A stretch of 43,289 nt of DNA, from positions 1 to 43,289 of the forward strand of contig RFVO01000008.1 in the NCBI GenBank assembly GCA_009928005.1. The letters run 5' to 3'. This document shows, in pieces, positions 34,945 through 42,804 of the stretch (the stretch's first letter is position 1; every line of letters begins with the position of its first letter). The notes below the pieces were generated by a model. The model was given only the letters and a program-made list of their open reading frames with translations. It was not told the DNA's origin and did not search any database. The stretch comes from Chitinophagia bacterium (lineage in GTDB: Bacteria > Bacteroidota > Bacteroidia > Chitinophagales > Chitinophagaceae). A program made the position numbers and the translations under genes.

Positions 34945-36435
34945 CTACTGTTTTATACAACGCTGTATACCCGATTTTGCTTTCTGGTCTAAAGAATTTT
35001 TGAAAGCGTGGTTTTTCATCGAAATGCAGCTATTAAAAAATTCAATAGCTTTAGAAAATAAGCCTTTATGTTCATAAATTAAGCCTATTTGTAAAGCTGC
35101 GCGCGCTGCAAAATATTCTGGAAGGTTTTCTCCTTTTTCAATGGCAGATTTATAAAAACGAATAGCGTTTTCATCGTCGTTCATTAAATCATAGATACGC
35201 CCTAGGCGGTATGCAAATTCGGTTTTATCGGCATCTGTGTTAAAATCATTGGAGGTTTTACCAGCTAGAATAGAAAGTGCTTGTGATTGATAACCACCAT
35301 CGCTGAGCAGTCTAGCTTTCAATAAAATAGGGTGGGGCCAGTTTCCTTTTTTAGCATTTTGATAAGCAAGTTTATCGGCATCAGTAATTTGATTGCCTTG
35401 TGATAGAACATTACTCCTATATGCCGCAGCTTTTTTAGAATCGCCTTGTATATAGGCAATCCAGCTTAATCTTTCATAGGCATCTTTTACATAGAAATTG
35501 CCTTTGAAAGTTGATACAAATTCTGTGAAAGCTTTTTGGGCTTTATCTAATTTTAATTCATTAATAAAAGCATAACCAATTTCATATTGCCAGAACGGAA
35601 GAGGTAAATAGGCATCAGACATTTCCATTTGTTGTACAATATTTAATGCTTTACCAGATTGCTGATGATTTAAATATAAATTGGTGGCCATATATGCTTG
35701 ATACTGATTTTTCTTAAAATCATAAGGTGTCGATTCAATAAAAGCAAATGCTTTTTCTTGATTACCTTCAAAATTCATTAGTAAATAAGGATAAACAAAT
35801 AAAGCTTCGTTTCTAGTTCTAGCACTATATTCATCTTTACTATTAATATATTTAAGCACTAAGGCGTTGCCCTCAGTAATTTTACCAGTCATACCAAGTA
35901 CATTCGCCATCCATTGATAGGCTTTAGGCACAGTACCAATAATAGTTGTCATTAAACCATAGTATACATCGCCTTGAGTGAATTTAGGAAAGACTTTTTT
36001 ATTGTCTTTAAAACTCAGGTAGGCCCTTCTAAAATCTAATGCAGCATCGAAGTTTTTATCAAAACGAATAGCTACTAATGATTTATGTAAATGTGTAACA
36101 CCTATGCAGTATAAATAATAAGGAGATTGCTTTGGTCCTGATTCGAAAACTTCTAAACGCTTTTCAAATTGTGGAAATAGTTTTTCGAAGTCGCTACTAC
36201 TTTCATTAAAAAACAATTGATAAAAATCGGCGTAGCTTTCAAGTAAAGGATTGATTAAATTGGTAGGGCTATTTTTTTTCTCTAGCTCTAACCATTTTCT
36301 GGCTTCAGGAATTCTTAAAGAAGTAATGGCATCATAAATTTGTTGAGACTTATCGTTCCAATTATATTGATATTGTGCAGATAGGTCTCCGCCCAGTCCC
36401 AAATATAAAATTGTAAGCAAGCACCACTTTCTCAT
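34945..36435 (-). CDS. Secreted tetratricopeptide-repeat protein of unknown function
   Basis: This 496-residue protein has a signal peptide (about residues 1-21, ending LSAQ) and helical repeat content throughout. Clear TPR-like units near the end include AYRLGRIYDLMNDDENAIRFYKSA and ALQIGLIYEHKGLFSKAIEFF (shortened here: LGRIYDLMNDDENAIRFY; IGLIYEHKGLFSKAIEFF). The stretch around residues 160-195, with YYGLMTTIIGTVPKAYQW then LGMTGKITEGNALVL, has a G...P...LG..G...G pattern resembling the eukaryotic IML2/TTC39 family; this is a weak visual match. It is 69 bases downstream of the zinc-ribbon gene with a terminator between them. Likely a periplasmic or surface scaffold; no function can be assigned. 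Confidence 0.75.
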   Translation of the reverse strand: MRKWCLLTILYLGLGGDLSAQYQYNWNDKSQQIYDAITSLRIPEARKWLELEKKNSPTNLINPLLESYADFYQLFFNESSSDFEKLFPQFEKRLEVFESGPKQSPYYLYCIGVTHLHKSLVAIRFDKNFDAALDFRRAYLSFKDNKKVFPKFTQGDVYYGLMTTIIGTVPKAYQWMANVLGMTGKITEGNALVLKYINSKDEYSARTRNEALFVYPYLLMNFEGNQEKAFAFIESTPYDFKKNQYQAYMATNLYLNHQQSGKALNIVQQMEMSDAYLPLPFWQYEIGYAFINELKLDKAQKAFTEFVSTFKGNFYVKDAYERLSWIAYIQGDSKKAAAYRSNVLSQGNQITDADKLAYQNAKKGNWPHPILLKARLLSDGGYQSQALSILAGKTSNDFNTDADKTEFAYRLGRIYDLMNDDENAIRFYKSAIEKGENLPEYFAARAALQIGLIYEHKGLFSKAIEFFNSCISMKNHAFKNSLDQKAKSGIQRCIKQ

Positions 36436-36451
36436 AGGGTAAAAATAAAGA

Positions 36452-36475
36452 AAGGGTAGCTGTTAGGCCACCCTT
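36452..36475 (-). terminator. Intrinsic terminator after the zinc-ribbon gene
   Basis: On the minus strand AAGGGTGGC pairs with GCTACCCTT (9 bp, one G-U) around a six-base loop, followed by a T-rich stretch down to about 36440. It separates the NIF3/zinc-ribbon pair from the TPR gene. Confidence 0.7.
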
Positions 36476-36504
36476 CATAGGTATTTTTTAAAACTATTTT
36501 AGTT

Positions 36505-37260
36505 CTATTTCTTTTTTGACTCTTTGGTAACATCTTCCTCTACTAAAATACGACCGCAGTTTTCACATACGATAATTTTTTTGTGAAGACGAATCTCACT
36601 TTGACGTTGAGGAGGGATAGAGTTAAAGCATCCGCCACAAGCATCTCTTTCTACTGTTACCACGGCTAGGCCATTGTGGTAGCTATTTCTGATACGGTCG
36701 TAACTGTAAAGTAAACGCTCGTCAATATGCGCACGGGCCTCTTCGCTATTCTTTCTTAGTTCTTTCTCTTCAATTTCTGTATCGGCAATAATTTTCTCTA
36801 ATTCGCTTTTCTTATGTGTTAAAACACCATCTTTAATTGCAATGGTTTTTTTAGCAGCATCCAAGACCTTAATTTTCTCTGCTAATTCTTCGTTTGCATC
36901 ACGAATATGCTTCTCGCTCAATTTAATCTCAAGGCCTTGCATTTCTAATTCTTTGTTAATGGCTTCGAACTCACGATTATTTTTTACATTCTCGCTTTGT
37001 TTTTCGTACTTTGCTATTAATTCCTCACTTACTTTTATAGAAGCTTTTTTCTCTTCTATAAATTCAGTGATACCATTAATTTCTTCTTCAATTCTCGTTT
37101 GTCTGTTTTGCAAACCTTGTACTTCATCTTCTAAATCTTTTACTTCCATTGGTAATTCACCACGAAGAATTTCAATTTCATCGATGCTGCTATCTACTCT
37201 TTGAAGCTTGTAAAGATTAACTAATTTTTCTTCCACCGAAAAGTCTTTGACTGATGCCAT
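36505..37260 (-). CDS. Coiled-coil protein with C-terminal C4-type zinc ribbon
   Basis: This 251-residue protein belongs to the CT398-like/zf-RING_7 family. Residues of about 15-190 are a long, highly charged helical coiled coil (ELPMEVKDLEDEVQGLQNR onward). The C-terminal ribbon has two Cys pairs, CGGC and CENC, in DACGGCFNSIPP and IIVCENCGRIL. A Lys-rich tail ends the protein. Relatives are found next to NIF3-family genes in many phyla and bind nucleic acid or flagellar/secretion partners in a few studied cases; the role here is unknown. The frame extends upstream only through a TTG; the ATG at 37260 is preferred. Confidence 0.9.
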   Translation of the reverse strand: MASVKDFSVEEKLVNLYKLQRVDSSIDEIEILRGELPMEVKDLEDEVQGLQNRQTRIEEEINGITEFIEEKKASIKVSEELIAKYEKQSENVKNNREFEAINKELEMQGLEIKLSEKHIRDANEELAEKIKVLDAAKKTIAIKDGVLTHKKSELEKIIADTEIEEKELRKNSEEARAHIDERLLYSYDRIRNSYHNGLAVVTVERDACGGCFNSIPPQRQSEIRLHKKIIVCENCGRILVEEDVTKESKKK

Positions 37261-37298
37261 ATTTTCAAATTTTTTGGATGCTCTTAAATAAGTGAACC

Positions 37299-38102
37299 TC
37301 AATCTTTAAGGTAGTGCACAGGTTCTGTGTTTACCAAGGATTCAAGGACGGCAAAGGTAGGGAATTTAAGCTTTAAATTTGCAACAATTAGGGAAGCTAC
37401 CCATTGTTCGCTCTGTCCATGGCCTATATCCACTAGTAAAATTTTGCCATCTGCCTCAAAAAAGTCGTGGTATTTAAGGTCGCTGGTAATAAAACAGTCA
37501 ATATTTTGGGCCTTGGCATCATTTATGAGAAAACTACCCGAGCCTCCACATAAGGCGATGGTTTTCAATGGTTTTTTGATGAAATCAGTATGTTTTAATA
37601 CCTGTAAATTTAATTTTTCTTTAACCCAACGTAGAAATTCTGCCTCGTCGGTTTCAAGAGGAAGCTCGCCAACCAGTCCTGAGCCAATTGCTCCTCCATT
37701 TTGGTCCTTGAAGCCTGGTTTGGTTGTTAAAATTCTCCTATTTTCTAAATGAAGCCTGTCGGCCAAGGTTTTATTGACCCCATCTAGTAGGTTATCTAAG
37801 TTGGTATGAATAGCATAAAGGGAAATATTATTTTGAATGGCTTTTACTACTACTCTCGAAACAAAATGATGACTATTAAATTGTTTCACTCCTTTAAAAA
37901 CAATGGGATGATGACTTACAATTAAGTTGTAGCCTTTGGAAATGGCTTCGTCCACCACGGCCTCGGTACAATCTAAAGAACATAAAACGCCGGTACATTC
38001 ATGGTCGGGTTTGCCTACAATTAGCCCAGCATTATCATATGGTTCTTGCCAAGCAAGAGGCGCCCAATTTTCTAAGGCAGTTATAATATTACTAATTTGC
38101 AT
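37299..38102 (-). CDS. NIF3 family dinuclear metal-binding protein, short form
   Basis: This 267-residue protein of the NIF3/YbgI/DUF34 family (also called GTP cyclohydrolase I type 2-like) carries metal-ligand motifs: DCTEAVVDEA, VSHHPIVFKGVK, AIHTNLDN and, near the end, GHGQSEQ. Many Bacteroidota members are about 365 residues, with a PII/CutA-like insert in the middle; here that insert is missing and only the two NIF3 halves remain. Biochemical function is unsettled. It is 38 bases upstream of the zinc-ribbon gene, a pairing seen widely, suggesting a shared role. It is divergent from the photolyase across 55 bases. Confidence 0.92.
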   Translation of the reverse strand: MQISNIITALENWAPLAWQEPYDNAGLIVGKPDHECTGVLCSLDCTEAVVDEAISKGYNLIVSHHPIVFKGVKQFNSHHFVSRVVVKAIQNNISLYAIHTNLDNLLDGVNKTLADRLHLENRRILTTKPGFKDQNGGAIGSGLVGELPLETDEAEFLRWVKEKLNLQVLKHTDFIKKPLKTIALCGGSGSFLINDAKAQNIDCFITSDLKYHDFFEADGKILLVDIGHGQSEQWVASLIVANLKLKFPTFAVLESLVNTEPVHYLKD

Positions 38103-38157
38103 ACCTAAAATTAAATATAAAAGCCAACTATTTATGTTTTAAATTGTTAAACATATT

Positions 38158-39477
38158 ATGAAAAAGGCTATTTCCATTTTTTGGTTTAGAAGAGATTTAA
38201 GATGGCAGGATAATGTTGGATTATATTATGCATTATATCAGGCCAAATTAGAGGGACATCAGGTGCTCCCCATATTTATTTTTGATAAAAACATTTTAAA
38301 TCAATCCGAAGACAAGGCTGATAGAAGGGTAGACTTTATTCATCAAACCCTTACTCGTTTACAAAATGAATTGGTTGAAAAAGGAAAATCGCTTTGGGTA
38401 AATTACGGAACACCTATTGAAGTTTTTGAAAAATTATTTACAGAATTTAATATTACATCGGTATACACTAATCACGATTATGGACCAAAGGCGAATGCAA
38501 GAGATAAATCTATTGAAGCATTAGCAATAAAAAAAGGAGCAAGTTATCATCATTATAAAGATCAAGTTATTTTTGAAAAAGATGAGGTTATTAAAGACGA
38601 TGGCAAGCCTTATACCATTTATACGCCCTATGCCAATAAATGGAGGGCGGTTTGGGCGCAAAAAATTCCGAAAAAACATCCCTCCGAAAAACTACTCGAT
38701 TATTTTTTAGATACGAAGGCTTTTAAACTTCCAACTTTAAAAGAAATTGGTTTTGAAAAAACAGATTTAGTTATTCCTCCTATGAGTTATGATATAAAAC
38801 TTGTAAAAAATTATACAGCGCAAAGAAATTTTCCCGCCTTAAACGCCACTACACATTTAAGTGTGCACTTACGCTTTGGCACAATCTCTGCAAGAACATT
38901 AGCCTTAGAAACACAAAGTTTAAATGCTACTTTTTTCAATGAATTAATTTGGCGTGATTTTTATCATATGATTTTATGGCATTTTCCACATATAGCAGAA
39001 GGAAAATCTTTTAAACCTAAATATGATTTAATTAAATGGCGCAATAATGAAAAAGAATTTGAAGCTTGGTGCCAAGGCAAAACTGGATACCCTATTGTAG
39101 ATGCTGGTATGCGTGAATTAAACACAACTGGTTTTATGCACAATAGAGTTCGTATGATTGTAGCTAGTTTTTTAACCAAGCATTTATTAATTGATTGGCG
39201 TTGGGGCGAAGCTTATTTTGCCCAAAAATTATTAGACTTTGATTTAGCTGCGAATAATGGAGGCTGGCAATGGGCTAGTGGAAGTGGTTGCGATGCAGCA
39301 CCTTATTTTAGAGTATTCAACCCGCGTTTACAAACTGAAAAATTTGATAAAGAATTAAAATACATTAGACATTGGGTACCTGAATTTGATACGTTACAAT
39401 ATCCTCAACCTATTGTAGTGCATGAAGAAGCCCGTGAGCGTGTACTTGCAGCTTATGCGAAAGCTTTGAAAGATTAA
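38158..39477 (+). CDS. Deoxyribodipyrimidine photolyase (cryptochrome/photolyase family)
   Basis: This 439-residue FAD enzyme uses blue light to split cyclobutane pyrimidine dimers. The N-terminal alpha/beta antenna domain begins with FWFRRDLRWQDNVGL; the C-terminal FAD domain has LSVHLRFGTISAR, ELIWRDFYHMIL, GKTGYPIVDAGMRELN, TGFMHNRVRMIVASFL and LLDFDLAANNGGWQW followed by DAAPYFRVFNP. These are class I CPD photolyase signatures; a cryptochrome-like role is less likely but cannot be excluded. The N-terminus is complete. It stands alone between divergent NIF3 and convergent mqnD. Confidence 0.94.
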   Translation: MKKAISIFWFRRDLRWQDNVGLYYALYQAKLEGHQVLPIFIFDKNILNQSEDKADRRVDFIHQTLTRLQNELVEKGKSLWVNYGTPIEVFEKLFTEFNITSVYTNHDYGPKANARDKSIEALAIKKGASYHHYKDQVIFEKDEVIKDDGKPYTIYTPYANKWRAVWAQKIPKKHPSEKLLDYFLDTKAFKLPTLKEIGFEKTDLVIPPMSYDIKLVKNYTAQRNFPALNATTHLSVHLRFGTISARTLALETQSLNATFFNELIWRDFYHMILWHFPHIAEGKSFKPKYDLIKWRNNEKEFEAWCQGKTGYPIVDAGMRELNTTGFMHNRVRMIVASFLTKHLLIDWRWGEAYFAQKLLDFDLAANNGGWQWASGSGCDAAPYFRVFNPRLQTEKFDKELKYIRHWVPEFDTLQYPQPIVVHEEARERVLAAYAKALKD

Positions 39478-39512
39478 TAAAGTATAAAAAATTAAAGAAA
39501 TTAGTAAAGCAA

Positions 39513-40328
39513 CTATTTGACTATACTTAAATAAGTTTTTTCTAATTGAGCTATTGCTTTTCTTCCTGTATCTCCCATATCAATGGTAAAATCGTTCACA
39601 TATAAATTTATGTGCTGACGCATTACATCTTCAGACATTTCTTGTGAATACATTTTTATGTAATCGGGTAAAATTTCGTAACTATTTTTAAAAGCATACT
39701 GCACGCTTTGCATAATAAGTGCATCTATGTTTGCAATATCAATAGGGTTGATATCATTTCTTGCTATAATGCCTCCCAGTGGAATAGGAGCATTGTAAGT
39801 TTCTTCAAAATAAGTACCTAGGTCCATCCATTTACTTAAACCTTTAGCAGCATAGGTGAAACGGTTTTCATGAATTATCACGCCAGCATCTACAACACCA
39901 CTGAGCACCGCTTCTTCAATTTCATTAAACACTAAAAATTCTTTATTAGTAATAGTAGGGAAGGCTAAACTAAATAATAAATGTGCTGTAGTATTAATGC
40001 CAGGAATGGCCACACGCATGTTATCAATATTGGGTTTGCCATCCGCTTTATTTTTATCTTCTTTATAAATTAATAAAGGGCCCACGCCTTTACCTAAAGC
40101 ACCTCCGCTATTTAATAAGCTGTATTTATTTTTTACCAAGGGCCAAACACCGTAACTAATTTTTGAAAAAGGAAGCTTACCTGCAATAGCCCATTCATTT
40201 AAAGTTTGCACATCTTGTAAATGCACTTTAAAACTATAGCCCTTGGTATCTATTTTATGATTTATTAAAGCATCAAAAATAAAAGTATCGTTAGGGCAGG
40301 GTGAAAAACCAATTTCAAACTCAGGCAT
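39513..40328 (-). CDS. mqnD: 1,4-dihydroxy-6-naphthoate synthase (futalosine pathway)
   Basis: This 271-residue enzyme of the periplasmic-binding-protein fold converts cyclic de-hypoxanthine futalosine to 1,4-dihydroxy-6-naphthoate on the way to menaquinone. The N-terminus IGFSPCPNDTFIFDALI is the family hallmark, with SKISYGVWPLV, LNSGGALGKGVGPLL, VVDAGVIIHENRFTY and LGGIIARNDI. It overlaps the end of mqnB by eight bases (its ATG holds the mqnB TGA downstream), a sign of translational coupling. MqnA, MqnC and MqnE are not in the window. Confidence 0.93.
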   Translation of the reverse strand: MPEFEIGFSPCPNDTFIFDALINHKIDTKGYSFKVHLQDVQTLNEWAIAGKLPFSKISYGVWPLVKNKYSLLNSGGALGKGVGPLLIYKEDKNKADGKPNIDNMRVAIPGINTTAHLLFSLAFPTITNKEFLVFNEIEEAVLSGVVDAGVIIHENRFTYAAKGLSKWMDLGTYFEETYNAPIPLGGIIARNDINPIDIANIDALIMQSVQYAFKNSYEILPDYIKMYSQEMSEDVMRQHINLYVNDFTIDMGDTGRKAIAQLEKTYLSIVK

Positions 40329-40998
40329 GGTTAGGCATTTTATAAAGTTCGTCTAAGTATTGCAACAAAGTTTCATTTAAATTATAAATGGCTTCTTTCA
40401 TTTTCCATTTGGCTTTATTTCTTTCACCTACATAATTAGAGACTGCACGAATTTGAATAAAAGGAATATTCAAATCACGGCCCATATAATGCAAAGCAGC
40501 GCCTTCCATAGATTCTAAGCTTGCTTTGTAACGACCGCTGTATAAAGCCATTTTATTTTTATCGGTACTAATGGTATTAATAGTCACTGCTTTTTTAGTT
40601 GGCAGGTTCAATACATTGTACTGCTTTAACCAAGGGTTGGGTAACGATTTTTTTTCATAAGGTGCATCATTGGGTTTGTCTAATTTTAAATCAAATAAAT
40701 CTTTCCAAACTTTATTTTCCATCACGCCAATATCTCCTGCAAAATCATCTTTCACTGCAAATACTTTTCCCAAAGGAATTTTTTTATCAAAGCTGCCACA
40801 AACCCCTACTTGAATAATTAGTGTAGGAGTTTCTTGCACAAACATTTTCATAAGTGAAACACTACTTGCTAATAATCCTATTCCAGATTCGTGAAAACCC
40901 ACTGAAAAACGTTTGTTATTCGAAGCAAAAGAGGGGTTAATTTTTTGAAAGCTGGGCATCCATTCCCCATTGGTAGCCGCAGTAATAATTATACGCAT
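40321..40998 (-). CDS. mqnB: Futalosine hydrolase
   Basis: This 225-residue nucleoside-phosphorylase fold enzyme removes hypoxanthine from futalosine in the alternative menaquinone pathway. It shows IIITAATNGEW at the start, VGFHESGIGLLASS, IIQVGVCGSFD, VTINTISTD and ESMEGAALHYMG with QIRAVSNYVGERN; the SMEGA stretch holds the nucleoside-binding Glu and GVCGSF the phosphorylase-like loop. The frame is open 49 codons further upstream, but that would run into the divergent PTPS gene; the ATG at 40998 gives the family N-terminus and has a -7-like element four bases before it. It forms a pair with mqnD. Confidence 0.92.
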   Translation of the reverse strand: MRIIITAATNGEWMPSFQKINPSFASNNKRFSVGFHESGIGLLASSVSLMKMFVQETPTLIIQVGVCGSFDKKIPLGKVFAVKDDFAGDIGVMENKVWKDLFDLKLDKPNDAPYEKKSLPNPWLKQYNVLNLPTKKAVTINTISTDKNKMALYSGRYKASLESMEGAALHYMGRDLNIPFIQIRAVSNYVGERNKAKWKMKEAIYNLNETLLQYLDELYKMPNHA

Positions 40999-41002
40999 GC
41001 TA

Positions 41003-41010
41003 CAAAGGTC
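41003..41010 (-). promoter_or_regulatory. Near-consensus -7 element of mqnB, ATG four bases downstream
   Basis: On the minus strand GACCTTTG (one mismatch from TAnnTTTG) ends four bases before the mqnB ATG. No clear -33. Confidence 0.35.
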
Positions 41011-41053
41011 GGGAAAGGCCTCTGAAAAATGGATAAGTTGGCGATCAAATTTA

Positions 41054-41061
41054 TATCTTTG
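41054..41061 (+). promoter_or_regulatory. -7 promoter element of the first PTPS gene
   Basis: TATCTTTG at 41054-41061 matches TAnnTTTG and lies 16 bases before the ATG at 41078. A -33 TTG at 41038 is too close (13 bases), so the -33 part is unclear. Confidence 0.45.
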
Positions 41062-41077
41062 TGCAAATAATGCAGAC

Positions 41078-41488
41078 ATGGTGTATTTAACAAGGACAGA
41101 ACATTTTAACGCAGCACATAAGTTAGCAAATCCTAATTGGAGCAAGGAAAAAAATGAGGAAATATTTGGGGCATGTGCAAATGAAAATTGGCACGGACAT
41201 AATTATGAAATATTGGTGACAGTAAAAGGAGAACCCGATGCTGAAACAGGTTTTTTATATGATGTAAAAAAGTTAAGCCAGCTTATTAATAAATACGTGA
41301 TTGATGAATTAGATCATAAGAATTTAAATATAGATGTTCCCTTTATGCATGGGCAAATGTGCAGTACCGAAAATTTGGTTGTTGCCATTTGGAAACAACT
41401 AGAACCACATATTCCAGCTCAGGTAAAGCTGCACAGTATTAAGTTATATGAGACTCCTCGTATATATGTTGAGTATTTTGGTGCCTAG
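41078..41488 (+). CDS. 6-pyruvoyl-tetrahydropterin synthase / QueD family protein, copy 1
   Basis: This 136-residue T-fold enzyme acts on 7,8-dihydroneopterin triphosphate. Zinc ligands are His14, His39 and His41 (EHFNAAH; WHGHNYE), the catalytic Cys is Cys33, and DHKNLNID and STENLVV complete the site; a C-terminal Glu is in YETPR. Cys-to-His spacing is C-x5-H-x-H, as in animal PTPS (CNNPNGHGHNY), whereas E. coli QueD has C-x3-H-x-H. It could make 6-pyruvoyl-tetrahydropterin (biopterin-type cofactor) or 6-carboxy-tetrahydropterin (queuosine); I cannot decide. The ATG at 41078 is chosen because the -7 element is at 41054 and the family N-terminus begins here. Confidence 0.88.
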   Translation: MVYLTRTEHFNAAHKLANPNWSKEKNEEIFGACANENWHGHNYEILVTVKGEPDAETGFLYDVKKLSQLINKYVIDELDHKNLNIDVPFMHGQMCSTENLVVAIWKQLEPHIPAQVKLHSIKLYETPRIYVEYFGA

Positions 41489-41599
41489 ATTCCTATATTT
41501 TTGTTGAAAAAAATTATCGAAAACGGATAATTTTATTAAACGTTTAACTTTAATACTTCCAATATTAAACAATTAAAGTTCTTGCGCGTTATTAATATG

Positions 41600-41607
41600 T
41601 AACTTTG
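41600..41607 (+). promoter_or_regulatory. -7 promoter element of PTPS copy 2 and folE
   Basis: TAACTTTG at 41600-41607 matches TAnnTTTG, 18 bases before the ATG at 41626. No good -33 at the usual spacing. Confidence 0.5.
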
Positions 41608-41625
41608 ATCTCTTAATTTGGAAGC

Positions 41626-42039
41626 ATGGAACAAAAAGTAGCGGTATTTAGAAAAGAGCATTTTAATGCCGCACACCGTTTGTTTTGTGCCAACTGGTCT
41701 GATGAAAAAAACATGGAAGTTTTTGGACCCTGCGCCAACCCAAATTACCACGGACATAATTACGAACTAATAGTACAAGTTAATGGTGTACCCAATCCAA
41801 TCACTGGATTTGTAATTAACACCAAAGAACTAAGTGCTATTGTTAAAGAAGAAATTGTATCCCGATTTGATCACAAAAATTTAAACTTAGATACCGACGC
41901 TTTTAAAAATTTAAATCCTACTGCTGAAAATATTGCTATAGTAATTTATAATTTAATAAGACCACGTATTGATAAAGCATTAGACTTAAAAATTAGGTTG
42001 TATGAAACAGAAAGAAACTTTGTCGACTATCCCGCTTAA
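41626..42039 (+). CDS. 6-pyruvoyl-tetrahydropterin synthase / QueD family protein, copy 2
   Basis: This 137-residue paralogue of the preceding gene shares FNAAHRL, GPCANPNYHGHNYE, FDHKNLNLD and TAENIA. Zinc ligands are His17, His42 and His44 and the catalytic Cys is Cys36, again with the C-x5-H-x-H spacing of eukaryotic-type PTPS. A second Cys (Cys21) near the first His is specific to this copy. It has its own promoter element and overlaps folE by 38 bases, so it is tightly linked to production of its likely substrate. One copy may serve queuosine and the other a pterin cofactor (inference). Confidence 0.88.
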   Translation: MEQKVAVFRKEHFNAAHRLFCANWSDEKNMEVFGPCANPNYHGHNYELIVQVNGVPNPITGFVINTKELSAIVKEEIVSRFDHKNLNLDTDAFKNLNPTAENIAIVIYNLIRPRIDKALDLKIRLYETERNFVDYPA

Positions 42040-42715
42040 TGAAGAGTATATCGATTTAAGTAATTTATTAATTGAAGAAATGGGCGATGAGCATAAAGCT
42101 TCTTCAGTGGATACACCACTTCGTGCCGATGCCTTTGATAAAACAGACGAAGAAAAAATAGCTGCTATCACTCCGCATTTCAAAGCCATTATGGAAATAT
42201 TAGGCATGGATTTGCGTGACGATAGTTTAAGAGGCACTCCTCTTCGTGTTGCTAAAATGTATGTGAAAGAATTATTCCAAGGATTAAACCCTGCGAATAT
42301 GCCAAGCATGACTTTGTTTGAAAACAAATTTCAGTACAATGAAATGTTAGTTGAAAAGAATATTAATTTTTATACGAACTGCGAACATCATTTTGTACCC
42401 TTCTTTGGTAAGGCTCATGTAGCTTATATTAGTAGCGGTAAGGTTATTGGACTAAGTAAATTGAACAGACTAGTTGAATATTTTTCAAAGCGTCCGCAAG
42501 TGCAAGAGCGTTTAACCATGCAAATTGGTAAAGCGCTTCAAACAGTTTTACAAACACAAGATGTGGCAGTGATGATGGATGCCAAGCATTTATGTGTATC
42601 TAGTAGAGGTGTGAAGGACGATAGTTCTAACACTATTACAAGTTTTTTTGGTGGCAAGTTCCAAGAAGAGAAAAAAAAGATGGAGTTTTTAAAATATGTA
42701 GATATAAACGAATAG
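42002..42715 (+). CDS. folE: GTP cyclohydrolase I
   Basis: This 237-residue enzyme converts GTP to 7,8-dihydroneopterin triphosphate, the entry to folate, biopterin-type and queuosine pathways. The catalytic core has TPLRVAKMYVKELF, the zinc site NCEHHFVPFFGKAHVAY and the second Cys in KHLCVSSRGVKD, with GLSKLNRLVEYFSKRPQVQERLT-type GTP-binding segments (RPQVQERLT). About 45 residues precede the core, longer than E. coli, but related sequences in Chitinophagaceae have the same extension, so the ATG at 42002 inside the PTPS gene is accepted; an ATG at 42080 is the alternative. A terminator follows 37 bases later. Confidence 0.95.
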   Translation: MKQKETLSTIPLNEEYIDLSNLLIEEMGDEHKASSVDTPLRADAFDKTDEEKIAAITPHFKAIMEILGMDLRDDSLRGTPLRVAKMYVKELFQGLNPANMPSMTLFENKFQYNEMLVEKNINFYTNCEHHFVPFFGKAHVAYISSGKVIGLSKLNRLVEYFSKRPQVQERLTMQIGKALQTVLQTQDVAVMMDAKHLCVSSRGVKDDSSNTITSFFGGKFQEEKKKMEFLKYVDINE

Positions 42716-42751
42716 TTGATTTTTGGTTTGGTAAGTTAGTAGGTTGATTTG

Positions 42752-42779
42752 AATGGCGAAGTAAACTTCGCCATTTTTT
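42752..42779 (+). terminator. Intrinsic terminator after folE
   Basis: AATGGCGAAGT at 42752-42762 and ACTTCGCCATT at 42765-42775 are perfect complements around a two-base centre (about four once opened), followed by T to 42779. Confidence 0.9.
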
Positions 42780-42782
42780 ATT

Positions 42783-42790
42783 TATTTTTG
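42783..42790 (+). promoter_or_regulatory. -7 promoter element of fabD
   Basis: TATTTTTG at 42783-42790 matches TAnnTTTG and lies 14 bases before the fabD ATG. Its -33 region would fall inside the folE terminator stem, and no TTTG is seen there. Confidence 0.45.
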
Positions 42791-42804
42791 TCAAAACAAA
42801 GAAG

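Noticed and set aside
41489-41625. Hidden small gene or RNA between the two PTPS genes
   Set aside because: The 137 bases are AT-rich with only the promoter element near the end; no conserved structure or plausible frame was seen.
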